Shown here: piece by piece, positions 9,593 to 18,972 of the stretch
How the letters are laid out: each line of letters starts with the position of its first letter
Numbering within the stretch: position 1 is the stretch's first letter
Source: Rhizobium nepotum 39/7
GTDB lineage: Bacteria > Pseudomonadota > Alphaproteobacteria > Rhizobiales > Rhizobiaceae
DNA: 64,000 bases
Assembly: GCF_000949865.1 (NCBI RefSeq)
Contig: NZ_JWJH01000009.1
Coordinates: 1 to 64,000 of the forward strand
Direction of reading: 5' to 3'
The notes under the pieces: model-generated
Seen by the model: the letters and a program-made list of their open reading frames with translations, nothing else
The model's database searches: none
Told to the model about the DNA's origin: nothing
Translations under genes and position numbers: made by a program

Positions 9593-10468
9593 TCAGCGCC
9601 CCCCTGCCCCGGCCGCGCCGAAGAATTTCAGCTGGACTGCGTAAAGCGTCAGCGTCACCACCAGAAGCACCAGTGCCGCTGCCCCGCCCATGCCCCAGTT
9701 GACGAGCGACTGCACGAATTGCGCGATAAGCTCGGCCAGCATCATGTTCGCCGTGCCGCCGAGCAGTGCCGGCGTGACGAAATAGCCAAGCGACATGACG
9801 AACACCATCAGCGCGCCGGAGATCATACCCGGAGCGGCAAGCGGAATGAGAACACGGGTCAGCGCCTGAAAGCGGGTTGCCCCGCACAGCGCCGCCGCCT
9901 GGAGAACGGCGGGATCGATCTTGCGGATGACGCCATAGAGCGGAATGATGATGAATGGCAGCATGATATAGGTCATGCCGATCGTGACGCCGGTCAGGTT
10001 GTTGACCAGTGCAAGCGGCTTGTCGATGATGCCAAGGCCCATCAGCGTCTTGTTGACGACACCCGTCCGCTGCAACAGCACCATCCACGCATAGGTGCGT
10101 GCCAGAAGGTTGGTCCACATGGACAGGAGCAATATTGCAAAGACGATGGAGGCAAGCCGCGACGGCATGATGGCAAGCGCCCACGCGACAGGAAAACCGA
10201 TGACCAGCGTTACGAGCGTGACCAGCGCCGACACCGCGAAGGTATTGAAGAAAATCTTCAGGTAGGTGGAGCTGCCCAGCAATGCGGCGTAATTTCCGAA
10301 GCCCGGCACCGGCTCGGTAACGCTGCGCGACAGCAGGATGATAACCGGCACGACGAAGAACAGGGCAAGCAGAACGAATGCCGGCAGGGTGGCGGCAAAA
10401 TTGCCGGGCCGGAAGGGCATCCGCACCTTCCTCTTCGGGCTTTCTGTTTCATCGGTAAGCGAGACCAT
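9593..10468 (-). CDS. ABC importer permease, PotB/PotH type
   Basis: A 291-residue membrane permease with about six transmembrane segments. The EAA loop is IDPAVLQAAALCGATRFQALTRVLIPLA. The ATG at 10468 has a GGAGG ribosome site about 7 bases upstream (GGAGGTTTGGGC), so it is preferred over longer in-frame starts. It pairs with the adjacent permease. Confidence 0.9.
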   Translation of the reverse strand: MVSLTDETESPKRKVRMPFRPGNFAATLPAFVLLALFFVVPVIILLSRSVTEPVPGFGNYAALLGSSTYLKIFFNTFAVSALVTLVTLVIGFPVAWALAIMPSRLASIVFAILLLSMWTNLLARTYAWMVLLQRTGVVNKTLMGLGIIDKPLALVNNLTGVTIGMTYIMLPFIIIPLYGVIRKIDPAVLQAAALCGATRFQALTRVLIPLAAPGMISGALMVFVMSLGYFVTPALLGGTANMMLAELIAQFVQSLVNWGMGGAAALVLLVVTLTLYAVQLKFFGAAGAGGR

Positions 10469-10529
10469 GCCCAAACCTCCCCGGAGGTGAAAAATTGCGC
10501 GGGCGCTTTTGGCTGCCCGCGCGGTTGCC

Positions 10530-11540
10530 TTACCTGGCCTGCCAGGCGTACCAGCGCTCACCGATCTCGTCGCGATGTTGCGCCCAGTAGCTCATGTCTG
10601 CATTGACCTGGCTTGCCGTCTGCTGGTCAGGCAGGGCCTTGGACGTTTCCGGATCCATCAACTTTGCGGATTCGACGTTGACCGGGGCATAACCGGTGGC
10701 AGACGCCATATCCGCCTGCGCCTGAGCGGAGGTCGCAAGAGCGATGAACTTCATCGCCGCGTCCCTGTTCTTCGTTCCCTTGGGAACGACGAGGGAATCC
10801 GCTGCCGTGATGTTCTGCTCCCAGGAGGTCTCCACCTTCACGCCGCTTTTCTCAAGCGCCGTCATGCGGCCGTTCCACACGCTGCCGAAGGGTGCTTCCG
10901 CAGAAGCGATCAACTGCTGCGATTGCGCGCCGCCAGACCACCAGATGATATCGGATTTGATCGTGTCCAGCTTCTTGAAGGCGCGGTCGAGATCGAGGGG
11001 GTACAGCTTGTCGGCGGCAACACCATCGGCCAGCAGGGCTGCTTCGATCACACCCGGTGCGGACCATTTGTAGAAGGTGCGCTTGCCGGGAAACTTTGCC
11101 GTATCGAAAAGGTCGGCCCAGCTCTTCGGGCAAGCGGCCACGGCATCGACATTGCAGCCGATGACAAAGGAATAATAAAAGCTGCCGACGGAATAGTCCG
11201 TGACGAAACGGGGGTCGAGCTTCGTTTTGTCTATGACGGCGAAATCAAGCTTCTCCAGCAGGCCCTTCGGTCCGGCCTGCGCGGCGTAGTCACCCTCGAC
11301 GTCGACCACATCCCATGTCACGCCGTTCGCTTCGACCATGGCTTTGAGCTTGCCATAGTCCGTCGGGCCGTCCTGAAGCACGTTGATGCCGGTCGCCACC
11401 ATGAATTTTTCGGCCCAGGCCGCCTTCTGCGCGTCCTGCGTGGTTCCTCCCCAGCTGGAAAAAACCAGATCATTCGCCTGCGCGGATGCGCCTAGGGCAA
11501 AAATTGCAGCGCATGTCATCAATACCAGTTTCGATCTCAT
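10530..11540 (-). CDS. ABC importer periplasmic binding protein, PotD-like
   Basis: A 336-residue secreted binding protein. A Sec signal peptide (MRSKLVLMTCAAIFALGASAQA) is followed by the mature start NDLVFSSWGGTTQDAQ. This beta-strand with WGG is characteristic of the spermidine/putrescine-binding cluster. The C-terminus WYAWQAR is complete. It is cotranscribed with two permeases and the ATPase. The ligand is unknown; an amine or small organic cation is likely from the family. Confidence 0.88.
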   Translation of the reverse strand: MRSKLVLMTCAAIFALGASAQANDLVFSSWGGTTQDAQKAAWAEKFMVATGINVLQDGPTDYGKLKAMVEANGVTWDVVDVEGDYAAQAGPKGLLEKLDFAVIDKTKLDPRFVTDYSVGSFYYSFVIGCNVDAVAACPKSWADLFDTAKFPGKRTFYKWSAPGVIEAALLADGVAADKLYPLDLDRAFKKLDTIKSDIIWWSGGAQSQQLIASAEAPFGSVWNGRMTALEKSGVKVETSWEQNITAADSLVVPKGTKNRDAAMKFIALATSAQAQADMASATGYAPVNVESAKLMDPETSKALPDQQTASQVNADMSYWAQHRDEIGERWYAWQAR

Positions 11541-11595
11541 GTTCCCTTACTCCGTTTTAGAGCTTGTTGTTGGCATGCACTTCGCGCCGGTACAT

Positions 11596-11910
11596 TCACT
11601 TCAGCGGTGAAAAACGCGCCGGCTTCATGATCTTGTTTTCGGCGACTTCGATGAGGTCGCGGATTTTCGGCAGGAAGGATAACCAGCGCGGATCGGCCAT
11701 CAGCTTGGCGCGCCGCTCCTCGCGGTCATCCAGACTGGAAAAGGCCCAGATATGGACGATTTCGTTGATCGGGCCGATCTCAGAAAAGAAGTAACCCACC
11801 AGCTCGCCGAGATGGCTTTTCTGGATTTCGATGCCTTCCTCCTCGACCACCCCAAGGTAGGCGGGAATAGCCCCGTTCTTCAGTCGGTAGGTGCGGATTT
11901 CGTAAAACAT
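11596..11910 (-). CDS. NIPSNAP-family protein
   Basis: A 104-residue protein beginning MFYEIRTYRLKNG, with the core VGYFFSEIGPINEIVHIWAFSSLDDREERRAKL. That is the dimeric alpha+beta barrel pattern of NIPSNAP proteins. It lies 4 bp after the aldehyde dehydrogenase and inside the catabolic operon. Family members are poorly characterised; a role in handling a reactive intermediate of the pathway is inference. Confidence 0.85.
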   Translation of the reverse strand: MFYEIRTYRLKNGAIPAYLGVVEEEGIEIQKSHLGELVGYFFSEIGPINEIVHIWAFSSLDDREERRAKLMADPRWLSFLPKIRDLIEVAENKIMKPARFSPLK

Positions 11911-11914
11911 CGGT

Positions 11915-13384
11915 TCACCGCATCACGAAAGGATCGGGGATCGGGTCGTCGGAGGTGCGCAGCCATATGGTCTTGGTGCGCGTATAATCGAGCGCTGCCG
12001 CAAGCCCGCCTTCGCGGCCATCGCCCGACAGGCCAAAGCCGCCGAAGGGCGCAATCGGCGAGACGGCGCGATAGGTGTTCACCCAAACCACGCCAGCGCG
12101 GATCGCCTTCATCAGCCGATGGGCGCGCGTCAGGTTCTGCGTGAAGACGCCCGAGGCAAGGCCATAGACCGTGTCATTGGCCAGTGTGATCGCTTCCGCC
12201 TCGGTTTCGAAGGAAACGACCGAAAGGACCGGGCCGAAGAATTCCTTTTCCATGGAGGGCGAGCGAATGCCGTCACAATCGAGAATGGTCGGCTGGTAGA
12301 AATAACCAGGACCATCCACCGCCACGCCACCCGTCACCACCTTCGCACCGGCTTCTTCGGAAGCAGAGACCAGAGAGACGATGTGTTTGCGCTGCCGCTC
12401 GGTCGCGAGCGGCCCCACTTCCGTTGCCATATCCAGCGGCGAGCCGATGCGGATCGCCTCGGCTTTCGCCTTCAAAATCCCGAGGAAACGATCCTTCACG
12501 CTTCTCTCGACAATCAGCCGTGATCCGGCAACACAGCTTTGACCGGTCGCGGCGAAAATTCCCGCAACCTGCGCATTGGCGGCGCTTTCGAGATCGGCGT
12601 CAGCAAAGACGAGGATCGGTGATTTGCCACCGAGCTCGAGCGACGTGGAGGCAAGGTTTTCAGCCGAGTTGCGGACGATGTGACGCGCCGTCTCAGGTCC
12701 GCCGGTAAAGGCGATATGGGCCACCTTCGGGTGTGTGGTGAGTGCCGTGCCGCAGGACGCGCCGAAACCAGTGACGATATTGACGACGCCAGCAGGAAAA
12801 CCTGCCTCCTGCACCAGCCGGGCGAACTCCAAAAGCGGCGCCGGTCCGTCTTCCGAGGCCTTGATGACGATGGTGCAACCGGCAGCAAGCGCCGGGCCGA
12901 TTTTAACTGCTGCCAGAAAAAGCTGGCTGTTCCACGGGACGATCGCGGCCACCACACCCACAGGTTCGCGCCGCAGCCAGACATCCATGTCCGGTTTGTC
13001 GATCGGCAGGTAAGCGCCTTCGATCTTGTCAGCCAGGCCCGCATAGTAACGGTAATAGTCCGCGACATAGGTAACCTGGGCCGAGGTCTCGCGGATGATC
13101 TTGCCGGTGTCGCGGGTTTCGAGTTCGGCAAGCGTCTTTGCATTTTCGGCAACCAGATCGGCAAGCCGATAGAGCAGCTTGCCGCGCTGCGTCGCCGTCA
13201 GTTTCGACCAGGCGGCATCGTCATAAAGCGCCCGGTGTGCGGCCTCGACGGCGCGACCGATATCCGCTTCGCGGCTTTCCGGCATTTCTGCCCAAGCTTC
13301 ACCGGTTGCCGGGTCGAGGCTCGAAAATCTCGCCTCGCCATCCTCGAAGCGCCCGTCGATATAACATTGGAAACGGCGCATCAT
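11915..13384 (-). CDS. Aldehyde dehydrogenase
   Basis: A 489-residue NAD(P)+-dependent aldehyde dehydrogenase with catalytic Cys284 (GQSCVAGSR) and Glu250 (LELGGK). The Rossmann motif FTGGPETARHIV is present. Two adjacent ATG codons (13384, 13381) follow an AGGAG site; the first is used here. It sits one base after the luciferase-like monooxygenase stop. It is the second ALDH of the operon and is only distantly similar to the one at 6247, so it probably acts on a different aldehyde, perhaps the monooxygenase product. Confidence 0.9.
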   Translation of the reverse strand: MMRRFQCYIDGRFEDGEARFSSLDPATGEAWAEMPESREADIGRAVEAAHRALYDDAAWSKLTATQRGKLLYRLADLVAENAKTLAELETRDTGKIIRETSAQVTYVADYYRYYAGLADKIEGAYLPIDKPDMDVWLRREPVGVVAAIVPWNSQLFLAAVKIGPALAAGCTIVIKASEDGPAPLLEFARLVQEAGFPAGVVNIVTGFGASCGTALTTHPKVAHIAFTGGPETARHIVRNSAENLASTSLELGGKSPILVFADADLESAANAQVAGIFAATGQSCVAGSRLIVERSVKDRFLGILKAKAEAIRIGSPLDMATEVGPLATERQRKHIVSLVSASEEAGAKVVTGGVAVDGPGYFYQPTILDCDGIRSPSMEKEFFGPVLSVVSFETEAEAITLANDTVYGLASGVFTQNLTRAHRLMKAIRAGVVWVNTYRAVSPIAPFGGFGLSGDGREGGLAAALDYTRTKTIWLRTSDDPIPDPFVMR

Positions 13385-13385
13385 C

Positions 13386-14426
13386 TTACTCCTTGAAAGC
13401 CGGCATGACATCGGAAAGGAAGCGTTCCAGCGAGGCCTTCTTTCGCTCGAAGCTCATGCCGGTATCGATCCAGAAGGAATATTCGTCATAGCCCATGGCC
13501 TCGTAGGCCTTAAGCCGGGCAATGACTCCATCGGCATCGCCGACAACGTTATTCTTGCGCATGACATCACCGGAAAGCGTGGCGTTTGCTGCAATATCCT
13601 CCGGCGGAATGCGCTCGATCAGCCCCTGATGAACAGGCTTTTCGTTTTTGAACCATGCGAAGAAGTAGTTGTAATAGACGCTCATCTCATGAGCTGCGTG
13701 GGCAATATCGGCTTCATCGGAGCCGACATAGGTGTGGCGCAGCAGCATGATTTTCGGCCGCTGTTTATCCGGATTTTTCGCGCAGGCATCGTTGAAGCGG
13801 CCCATCAGGGTTTCCACCTCGTCATCGCCTTGCCACAACGGTGTCACCTGAACGTTGCAATCATTGGCGACAGCGAATTCGTGCGAATTCGGATCGCGCG
13901 CCGCCACCCAGATGGGCGGGAAAGGCTGCTGCAGCGGTTTGGGAGCCGAGGTGGTGGCCGGAAACTTGAAAAATTCCCCGTCATGGGCGTAGTCGCCCGC
14001 CCACACGCCTTTGACGGCGGGAATGAGTTCACGCATCCGCTGGCCGGCGCCCCAGGCATCAAGGCCGGGAAGCAGCCGCTCATATTCGAACGAATAGGCG
14101 CCGCGCGCGATGCCGATATCGAGGCGGCCATCACAGATCAGATCCGTCATCGCCGCTTCACCGGCAAGCTTGATCGGGTGCCAGAACGGCGCGATCACCG
14201 TTCCCGTACCCAGACGTGCCGTCTTCGTGCGGCGCGCGAGATCGGCGATCGTCACGAAGGGGTTGGGCGCAATGGTGAAATCCATGCCGTGATGTTCGCC
14301 GGTCCAGATGGCATGCATGCCACCGCGATCAGCGATTTCGCAGAGCGTCACGAACTCCTCGTAGAGCGTCTTGTGGTCCTGCGAGGCGTCCAGCCGCTCC
14401 ATGTGAACGAAGAGGGAAAATTTCAT
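13386..14426 (-). CDS. Luciferase-like (LLM) flavin-dependent monooxygenase
   Basis: A 346-residue TIM-barrel monooxygenase of the bacterial luciferase superfamily. It begins MKFSLFVHMERL. Other motifs are WTGEHHGMDFTIAPNPFVTIADLARRT and DGRLDIGIARGAYSFEYERL. Such enzymes use FMNH2 and O2 supplied by a separate flavin reductase, and the next gene upstream is one, overlapping by 4 bases (ATGA). This pairing is the strongest clue that the operon begins with an oxidative attack on its substrate. Substrate not recognised. Confidence 0.9.
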   Translation of the reverse strand: MKFSLFVHMERLDASQDHKTLYEEFVTLCEIADRGGMHAIWTGEHHGMDFTIAPNPFVTIADLARRTKTARLGTGTVIAPFWHPIKLAGEAAMTDLICDGRLDIGIARGAYSFEYERLLPGLDAWGAGQRMRELIPAVKGVWAGDYAHDGEFFKFPATTSAPKPLQQPFPPIWVAARDPNSHEFAVANDCNVQVTPLWQGDDEVETLMGRFNDACAKNPDKQRPKIMLLRHTYVGSDEADIAHAAHEMSVYYNYFFAWFKNEKPVHQGLIERIPPEDIAANATLSGDVMRKNNVVGDADGVIARLKAYEAMGYDEYSFWIDTGMSFERKKASLERFLSDVMPAFKE

Positions 14427-15361
14427 GGGTTTGGCCCCTTCATGGAGATGGGATGAACCTTGCCGGCGGTCTCGTTGCCGACATAGACGCCGAAATTGCC
14501 GATGGAGCTTTCCAGCGCGAAACGATTGACGATATCCGCCGTCGCGCCGGAATCGAATTTTGCCGAAGCCAGCGCGCCGGGCAACAGAAAACGGCCCTCG
14601 CGCGGCGCTTCATCGCCATCGGCAAGCGCGTGATAGACGACGTACTGGCGCCCATCCGTCTTGTTCTCATAAACCGAGTAGAGAAAGCCGGTTTTGACGG
14701 AGAGACCGGTCAGTTCTTCGAGACGCGATGTCAGCGCCGCGACCGGATCGCCGCTTGCCATGACACAGCCGGGAAGCGACAGCACGTCGTCGCCAACGAG
14801 GTAAATCTCACCACGCCGTTCCAGAACGGCGCCCACGACGATATCGCCCTCTGCCGCTGCCGACACCGCCTTTCCAGCCAGCATCGGCGTGAAATAACCG
14901 CCACGTGCATAACCGAGACCGTTCAGGCCGCTATTGTCGAAAGCCTCGATACGGCCAAGCAGAATGACATGATCACCCGCCTCGATAACCTCCTGCATCG
15001 TGCATTCAAACCAGGCCGCGACATCGGCAAAGACCGGCGAGCCCTGTGGCGCATCCGACCAGCTGGCGGTGGCGAAACGGTCTTCGACCGGCCGGGCGAA
15101 GGTGTTGGAAAGGTCTTTCTGGCTTTCCGACAGAATATTGACAGCAAAGTTTTTGGTACCGGTCATCGTCGCGAAATTGCGCGAGGTGCGGGCAAGGCAG
15201 ATCAGCAGCAACGGCGGATCGAGCGAAACAGAGGTGAAGGAGTTGGCGGTAAAACCGATAGGCTTTCCCGTGTCGTCCCGTGTGGTCACGATCGTTACTC
15301 CCGTCACGAAAGCGCCGAATGCATCGCGCAAGGCGCGCGGATCAAGGGTTGCAACAGTCAT
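14423..15361 (-). CDS. Flavin reductase fused to a degenerate Nudix-like domain
   Basis: A 312-residue protein. The N-terminal about 165 residues are a flavin reductase (split barrel; FVTGVTIVTTRDDTGKPIGFTANSFTSVSLDPPLLLICL), which supplies reduced FMN. The C-terminal part (about 170-312) reads VVGAVLERRGEIYLVGDD and has a Nudix-box-like stretch (LPGCVMASG then SRLEELTGL). The usual catalytic Glu residues are replaced, so it may bind rather than hydrolyse a nucleotide. The ATG at 15361 overlaps the hydrolase stop and the protein stop overlaps the monooxygenase start, so coupling is tight. Confidence 0.85.
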   Translation of the reverse strand: MTVATLDPRALRDAFGAFVTGVTIVTTRDDTGKPIGFTANSFTSVSLDPPLLLICLARTSRNFATMTGTKNFAVNILSESQKDLSNTFARPVEDRFATASWSDAPQGSPVFADVAAWFECTMQEVIEAGDHVILLGRIEAFDNSGLNGLGYARGGYFTPMLAGKAVSAAAEGDIVVGAVLERRGEIYLVGDDVLSLPGCVMASGDPVAALTSRLEELTGLSVKTGFLYSVYENKTDGRQYVVYHALADGDEAPREGRFLLPGALASAKFDSGATADIVNRFALESSIGNFGVYVGNETAGKVHPISMKGPNP

Positions 15362-16203
15362 TGCGGCTCCTCCTCTAAAGCCAGCCATTCGGCCATCATT
15401 GCATTGACGGTTTCAGGCGCGGTCAGATTGACCATATGCCGGTGCGCCTCAACGATGCGGGCGTAACCGCGCGGTGTGATCGCCGCCATCTGCTCGGCCA
15501 TCAAAGGCGTCGAGTTGGGGTCGTCCGAACCAGTCAGGAAAAGAGCTGGACAGGTGACCGAGGGCCACCGATCCGCATAGGTTTCGTCCCCGCCCGCAAA
15601 TGCGGTATAGGCAACCGCGTAACCTTCGGGATCGACCATTTCCAGCCAGTCCCGCGTCAACTCCCGCGCCTGCTGGCTCTTTGGATCGTCGCCGAACCAG
15701 CGTAGCAAAGGGCCTTCCTTGTCCACGCCGGCGGTCCGGATGGCAGCCGCGCGTGCAAGAACCGCAGCCTTCGCGGCCGGATCACGGCGATAAACGCCGT
15801 TCAGATAACCGACGCGCGCAATTCGATCTCCAAAGGTTGCCGCAGCACCGCCGGAAATCAGCGCACCCATGGAATGCCCGGCCACATTGGCACGCGCGAT
15901 CCGCATATCGTCAAGAAACCGGCCGAACCAGCCGACAAAATCCTTGAGCGTGCTGCCCGCCGGCAGACGTGCACTGCCGCCATGCCCCGGCATATCTACC
16001 GCGATGACACGGTGCGTCCTGGAAAAGATTTCGATCTGCGGCTTCCAGGCTTCCAGCCGCATTCCCACGCCGTGGATGAGGATCAGGTCTTCACCCGCGC
16101 CTGCCTCGAAATAGGCCGTCCGGCCCTCGGTCACCTTGCGAGGGAGCGCGGCAGCACCTGCCTTTGCAGCATGGACCCGTGACGTGGTGGCGGCCTCCTG
16201 CAT
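15358..16203 (-). CDS. Alpha/beta hydrolase
   Basis: A 281-residue alpha/beta hydrolase. The nucleophile elbow is AGHSMGAL, the oxyanion region HGVGMRLEAWKP, the acid residue LTGSDDPN, and the C-terminal His is in VEAHRHMVN. All triad parts are present. The ATG at 16203 follows a GAGGGTGATAG ribosome site; a TTG five codons upstream is possible. With the flavin reductase and LLM oxygenase it forms a trio reminiscent of oxygenase-hydrolase ring- or amide-degradation modules, but the exact reaction is unknown. Confidence 0.88.
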   Translation of the reverse strand: MQEAATTSRVHAAKAGAAALPRKVTEGRTAYFEAGAGEDLILIHGVGMRLEAWKPQIEIFSRTHRVIAVDMPGHGGSARLPAGSTLKDFVGWFGRFLDDMRIARANVAGHSMGALISGGAAATFGDRIARVGYLNGVYRRDPAAKAAVLARAAAIRTAGVDKEGPLLRWFGDDPKSQQARELTRDWLEMVDPEGYAVAYTAFAGGDETYADRWPSVTCPALFLTGSDDPNSTPLMAEQMAAITPRGYARIVEAHRHMVNLTAPETVNAMMAEWLALEEEPQ

Positions 16204-16214
16204 TTCTATCACCC

Positions 16215-16817
16215 TCAAACGCCGGCCGGGTTGGCGACATCCTGACCGAGATCCTTCAGATCCTGATACCGGTCGCCGATGCGGTGATGAGGCCTGCCGC
16301 CAACGGAAGCACCGAGCGCGACGACGATCTCGTCGGCAGCTGGGGCATCGGGAACGGAGGTCTGGATGGTCAGGTAATGCGAACGGCGGCCTTCATCGTT
16401 CTTGTCCATCAGCGGGATCATGATAGGCGCATTGCCGGGACCGCGCGTATTACAGAAGGCCAGATAGGACTTGGCACCCACAGCCTGACGATAGTGATTA
16501 CCGAAACGCAGCGTGTGAATGAGCGCGGACGCATGTTCGATCTCACCATCCAGTCCGACGACCGCCGCCTTGCCATAGGCTTCCACCGCTTCCCCGGAAC
16601 CGACGGCATCAAGGATCATCTTCGTCAGCAACTCGCCCAGCACCGGCGCCCCGGCATGGATTTCCGGTTTGAGATCATCCACGAAGCCTTTTCCAGCCCA
16701 GGGATTTTTCACGACCGCAATTGCAGTGAACAGCTTCAAAGGTGTCGCTGCAGCCTTGCCTCCTTCAATCAACGTCGTTTCGACCTGCAACAGGGTCTTG
16801 CGGATCTGGATGGACAT
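16215..16817 (-). CDS. DUF1185 'amino acid synthesis' family protein
   Basis: A 200-residue protein with the DUF1185 (AA_synth) pattern: MSIQIRKTLLQVETTLIEGG, AIAVVKNPWAGKGFVDDL and a C-terminal GGRPHHRIGDRYQDL. Members are found beside catabolic genes, but the reaction is not established. The ATG at 16817 follows GAGAACGCCT. It is the first gene of the 11-gene operon, immediately downstream of a GntR-type palindrome. Confidence 0.85.
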   Translation of the reverse strand: MSIQIRKTLLQVETTLIEGGKAAATPLKLFTAIAVVKNPWAGKGFVDDLKPEIHAGAPVLGELLTKMILDAVGSGEAVEAYGKAAVVGLDGEIEHASALIHTLRFGNHYRQAVGAKSYLAFCNTRGPGNAPIMIPLMDKNDEGRRSHYLTIQTSVPDAPAADEIVVALGASVGGRPHHRIGDRYQDLKDLGQDVANPAGV

Positions 16818-16845
16818 AGGCGTTCTCTCCGATAAATATGATGTC

Positions 16846-16861
16846 TTATGGTATGCCATAA
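16846..16861. promoter_or_regulatory. GntR/FCD operator upstream of the monooxygenase operon
   Basis: TTATGGTATGCCATAA is a near-perfect palindrome 30 bp upstream of the DUF1185 start. The core TGG-TATG-CCA matches two others at 20630-20639 and 21550-21559. It is the only candidate operator between the alcohol dehydrogenase stop and the operon. Confidence 0.7.
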
Positions 16862-16935
16862 TAGGATACTGTCAAGTGGTGGAAATCTGTGGCTTGAAGT
16901 CACGTAAAATGGCAATTCTTACAGGGCGTTATGGC

Positions 16936-18114
16936 TCAGGACTCTTCCGTCCGGCCGTCAAAGGCCAGTTCGTAAAGGCGCGTCATTTCAGCTGTCGTCG
17001 GAACCCGTGGGTTATTTGCCGGCGTGCCGGAGGCAAGGCCTTGCCGCACCATTTCCGGCAGGAGATCGAGATAGCGGGTTCTATCGATGCCGAATTCCTG
17101 CGGGGTCGGCACCTTCAGCCGCCTGTTCAGGCCGATAAAAGCTTCAACCAGCTTTGCACCAGCAATCTGGTCGCTGTCCGTCGAACTTGCGCAACCAAGT
17201 GCGCGGGCAGCGGCGGCATACTGCGGCAGAGCGGAATTCAACGAAAACTGCGTGACCAGCGGCAGCACCATCGCATTCGACATACCGTGCGGAACATGGA
17301 AAAAGGCGCCGATCGGCCGGCTGAGGCCATGGATCAACGCGGTCGATGTGTTGGAAACAGCAAGACCCGCATGGGTCGCCCCGAGCATCATTGCTTCACG
17401 CGCTTCGCGGTTCTGCGGGTCGTTCGCCACTTTTTCGAGATTTGCACCGATCAGTTTCAGCGCGGAAAGCGCCAACGCCTCGGAATGGGCATTACCGTTG
17501 CGGTTGACCAGCGCCTCCAGCGCATGGGTCAGCGCATCTATGCCGGTATCGACCGTGACGCGGTAAGGGCAGGTCAGCGTCAGCTCGTAGTCGATGATGG
17601 CCGCAACGGGCAAAGCGGCGGTGCCGAGGATAAGCATTTTTTCGCTGGCAGCCGTATCCGTCACGACGGCGGCGCGCGTCACTTCCGATCCGGTTCCGGC
17701 GGTTGTGGGTATGGCAATCACCGGCATGACGGCGAAATCCACGATCCTCGGAACTTTCAGCACCCGCAGCTCTTCGCCACTGGTTGCGACGATGGCGCCT
17801 GCCTTCGCCGTATCCATGGCGCTGCCTCCGCCGAGTGCGACAAGACCGTCATGGCCGCCATCGGAAATGCATTTCACCAGGGTGGCAACGGATATGTCCG
17901 TCGGGTCTTCCACGACATCCGTAAAAATGGCGGCATCGATGCCCTCGCCGCCAAGCGCCCGCAAAAGCGCATCCGCATGGCCAAGTTTCTGCATGACGGG
18001 ATCGCAGACGAGCAGAGGGCGTTTGACCCCCAGAGATTTCAGTACCGAAGGCAATCGGAAACGGCTGCCACCGCCGATGAGCATTTCGCGAGGCATCAGG
18101 ACACGGTTTATCAT
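16936..18114 (-). CDS. Iron-containing alcohol dehydrogenase
   Basis: A 392-residue group III alcohol dehydrogenase/maleylacetate-reductase-like enzyme. The NAD-binding loop is GGGSAMDTAK. Metal ligands lie in GIDALTHALEA and in the region IHGLSRPIGAFFHVPHGMSNA. The start at 18114 (MINRVLMPREM) fits the family. It follows the amino-acid-type ABC transporter by 97 bp and is probably cotranscribed with it. It may oxidise an alcohol intermediate or reduce an aldehyde within the GntR regulon. Confidence 0.88.
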   Translation of the reverse strand: MINRVLMPREMLIGGGSRFRLPSVLKSLGVKRPLLVCDPVMQKLGHADALLRALGGEGIDAAIFTDVVEDPTDISVATLVKCISDGGHDGLVALGGGSAMDTAKAGAIVATSGEELRVLKVPRIVDFAVMPVIAIPTTAGTGSEVTRAAVVTDTAASEKMLILGTAALPVAAIIDYELTLTCPYRVTVDTGIDALTHALEALVNRNGNAHSEALALSALKLIGANLEKVANDPQNREAREAMMLGATHAGLAVSNTSTALIHGLSRPIGAFFHVPHGMSNAMVLPLVTQFSLNSALPQYAAAARALGCASSTDSDQIAGAKLVEAFIGLNRRLKVPTPQEFGIDRTRYLDLLPEMVRQGLASGTPANNPRVPTTAEMTRLYELAFDGRTEES

Positions 18115-18211
18115 TGCGGTTCTCCGCCACTATCATTCTGCATTGTTAGGAACGGCCGAAGGCACACGATCTGAAGCGGGATTTTGTCGTCCCACTACGG
18201 TCAACGTAACC

Positions 18212-18961
18212 TTAATGAGCCAGGATTTTCGACAGGAACGAGCGGGCGCGATCCGTCTTCGGATTGGTGAAGAAGCTGTCACCCTCGCCGATCTCGACGA
18301 TCTCGCCGCCATCCATGAAGACGATGCGGTCCGCAACCTTGCGGGCAAATCCCATTTCATGCGTCACCACCATCATCGTCATGCCCTCTTGCGCGAGCGA
18401 GACCATGACGTCGAGCACCTCGTTGATCATTTCCGGATCAAGCGCGGATGTCGGCTCGTCAAAAAGCATGGCGACCGGATCCATCACCAGCGCGCGGGCG
18501 ATTGCGACACGCTGCTGCTGACCGCCGGAAAGTTGGCCCGGGTATTTCTTGGCATGCGCTGTCAGCCCTACCCGTTCGAGAAGCGCATTGGCTTTGACCA
18601 GCGCCTCCGCCGGGGAGCGGCCGAGGACCTTCTCCTGCCCGATGCACAGGTTTTCGAGGATCGTCATATGCGGGAAGAGTTCGAAATGCTGGAACACCAT
18701 GCCCACTTTGGAGCGCAGCTTCGGCATATCGGTCTTGGGGTTGGTCACCTCAACCCCGTTGACGGTGATGATGCCGTTGCCGATCGTCTCCAGCGCATTG
18801 ACGCACTTGATCAGCGTCGATTTGCCCGAACCGGACGGCCCGCAGATCACGACAACTTCGCCCTTGGCGACATTCAGGCTGCAATTGGTCAGAACCTGGA
18901 AGGTCGGGCCGTACCATTTATTGACGGATTGAAGTTCGATCATGCTGGTTGCCTGAGACAT
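18212..18961 (-). CDS. Polar amino acid-type ABC transporter ATPase
   Basis: A 249-residue ATPase of the GlnQ/HisP type. Walker A is GPSGSGKST, the signature [19 protein letters not shown], Walker [14 protein letters not shown], and the H-loop VTHEMGFAR. The ATG at 18961 has AGGAG seven bases upstream. It completes a binding protein-permease-ATPase set with the next two genes. Confidence 0.93.
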   Translation of the reverse strand: MSQATSMIELQSVNKWYGPTFQVLTNCSLNVAKGEVVVICGPSGSGKSTLIKCVNALETIGNGIITVNGVEVTNPKTDMPKLRSKVGMVFQHFELFPHMTILENLCIGQEKVLGRSPAEALVKANALLERVGLTAHAKKYPGQLSGGQQQRVAIARALVMDPVAMLFDEPTSALDPEMINEVLDVMVSLAQEGMTMMVVTHEMGFARKVADRIVFMDGGEIVEIGEGDSFFTNPKTDRARSFLSKILAH

Positions 18962-18972
18962 GGGACTTCTCC

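Noticed and set aside
10509-11495. A long plus-strand frame across the PotD-like binding protein gene
   Set aside because: It is the antisense shadow of a well-supported gene with signal peptide and family motifs.
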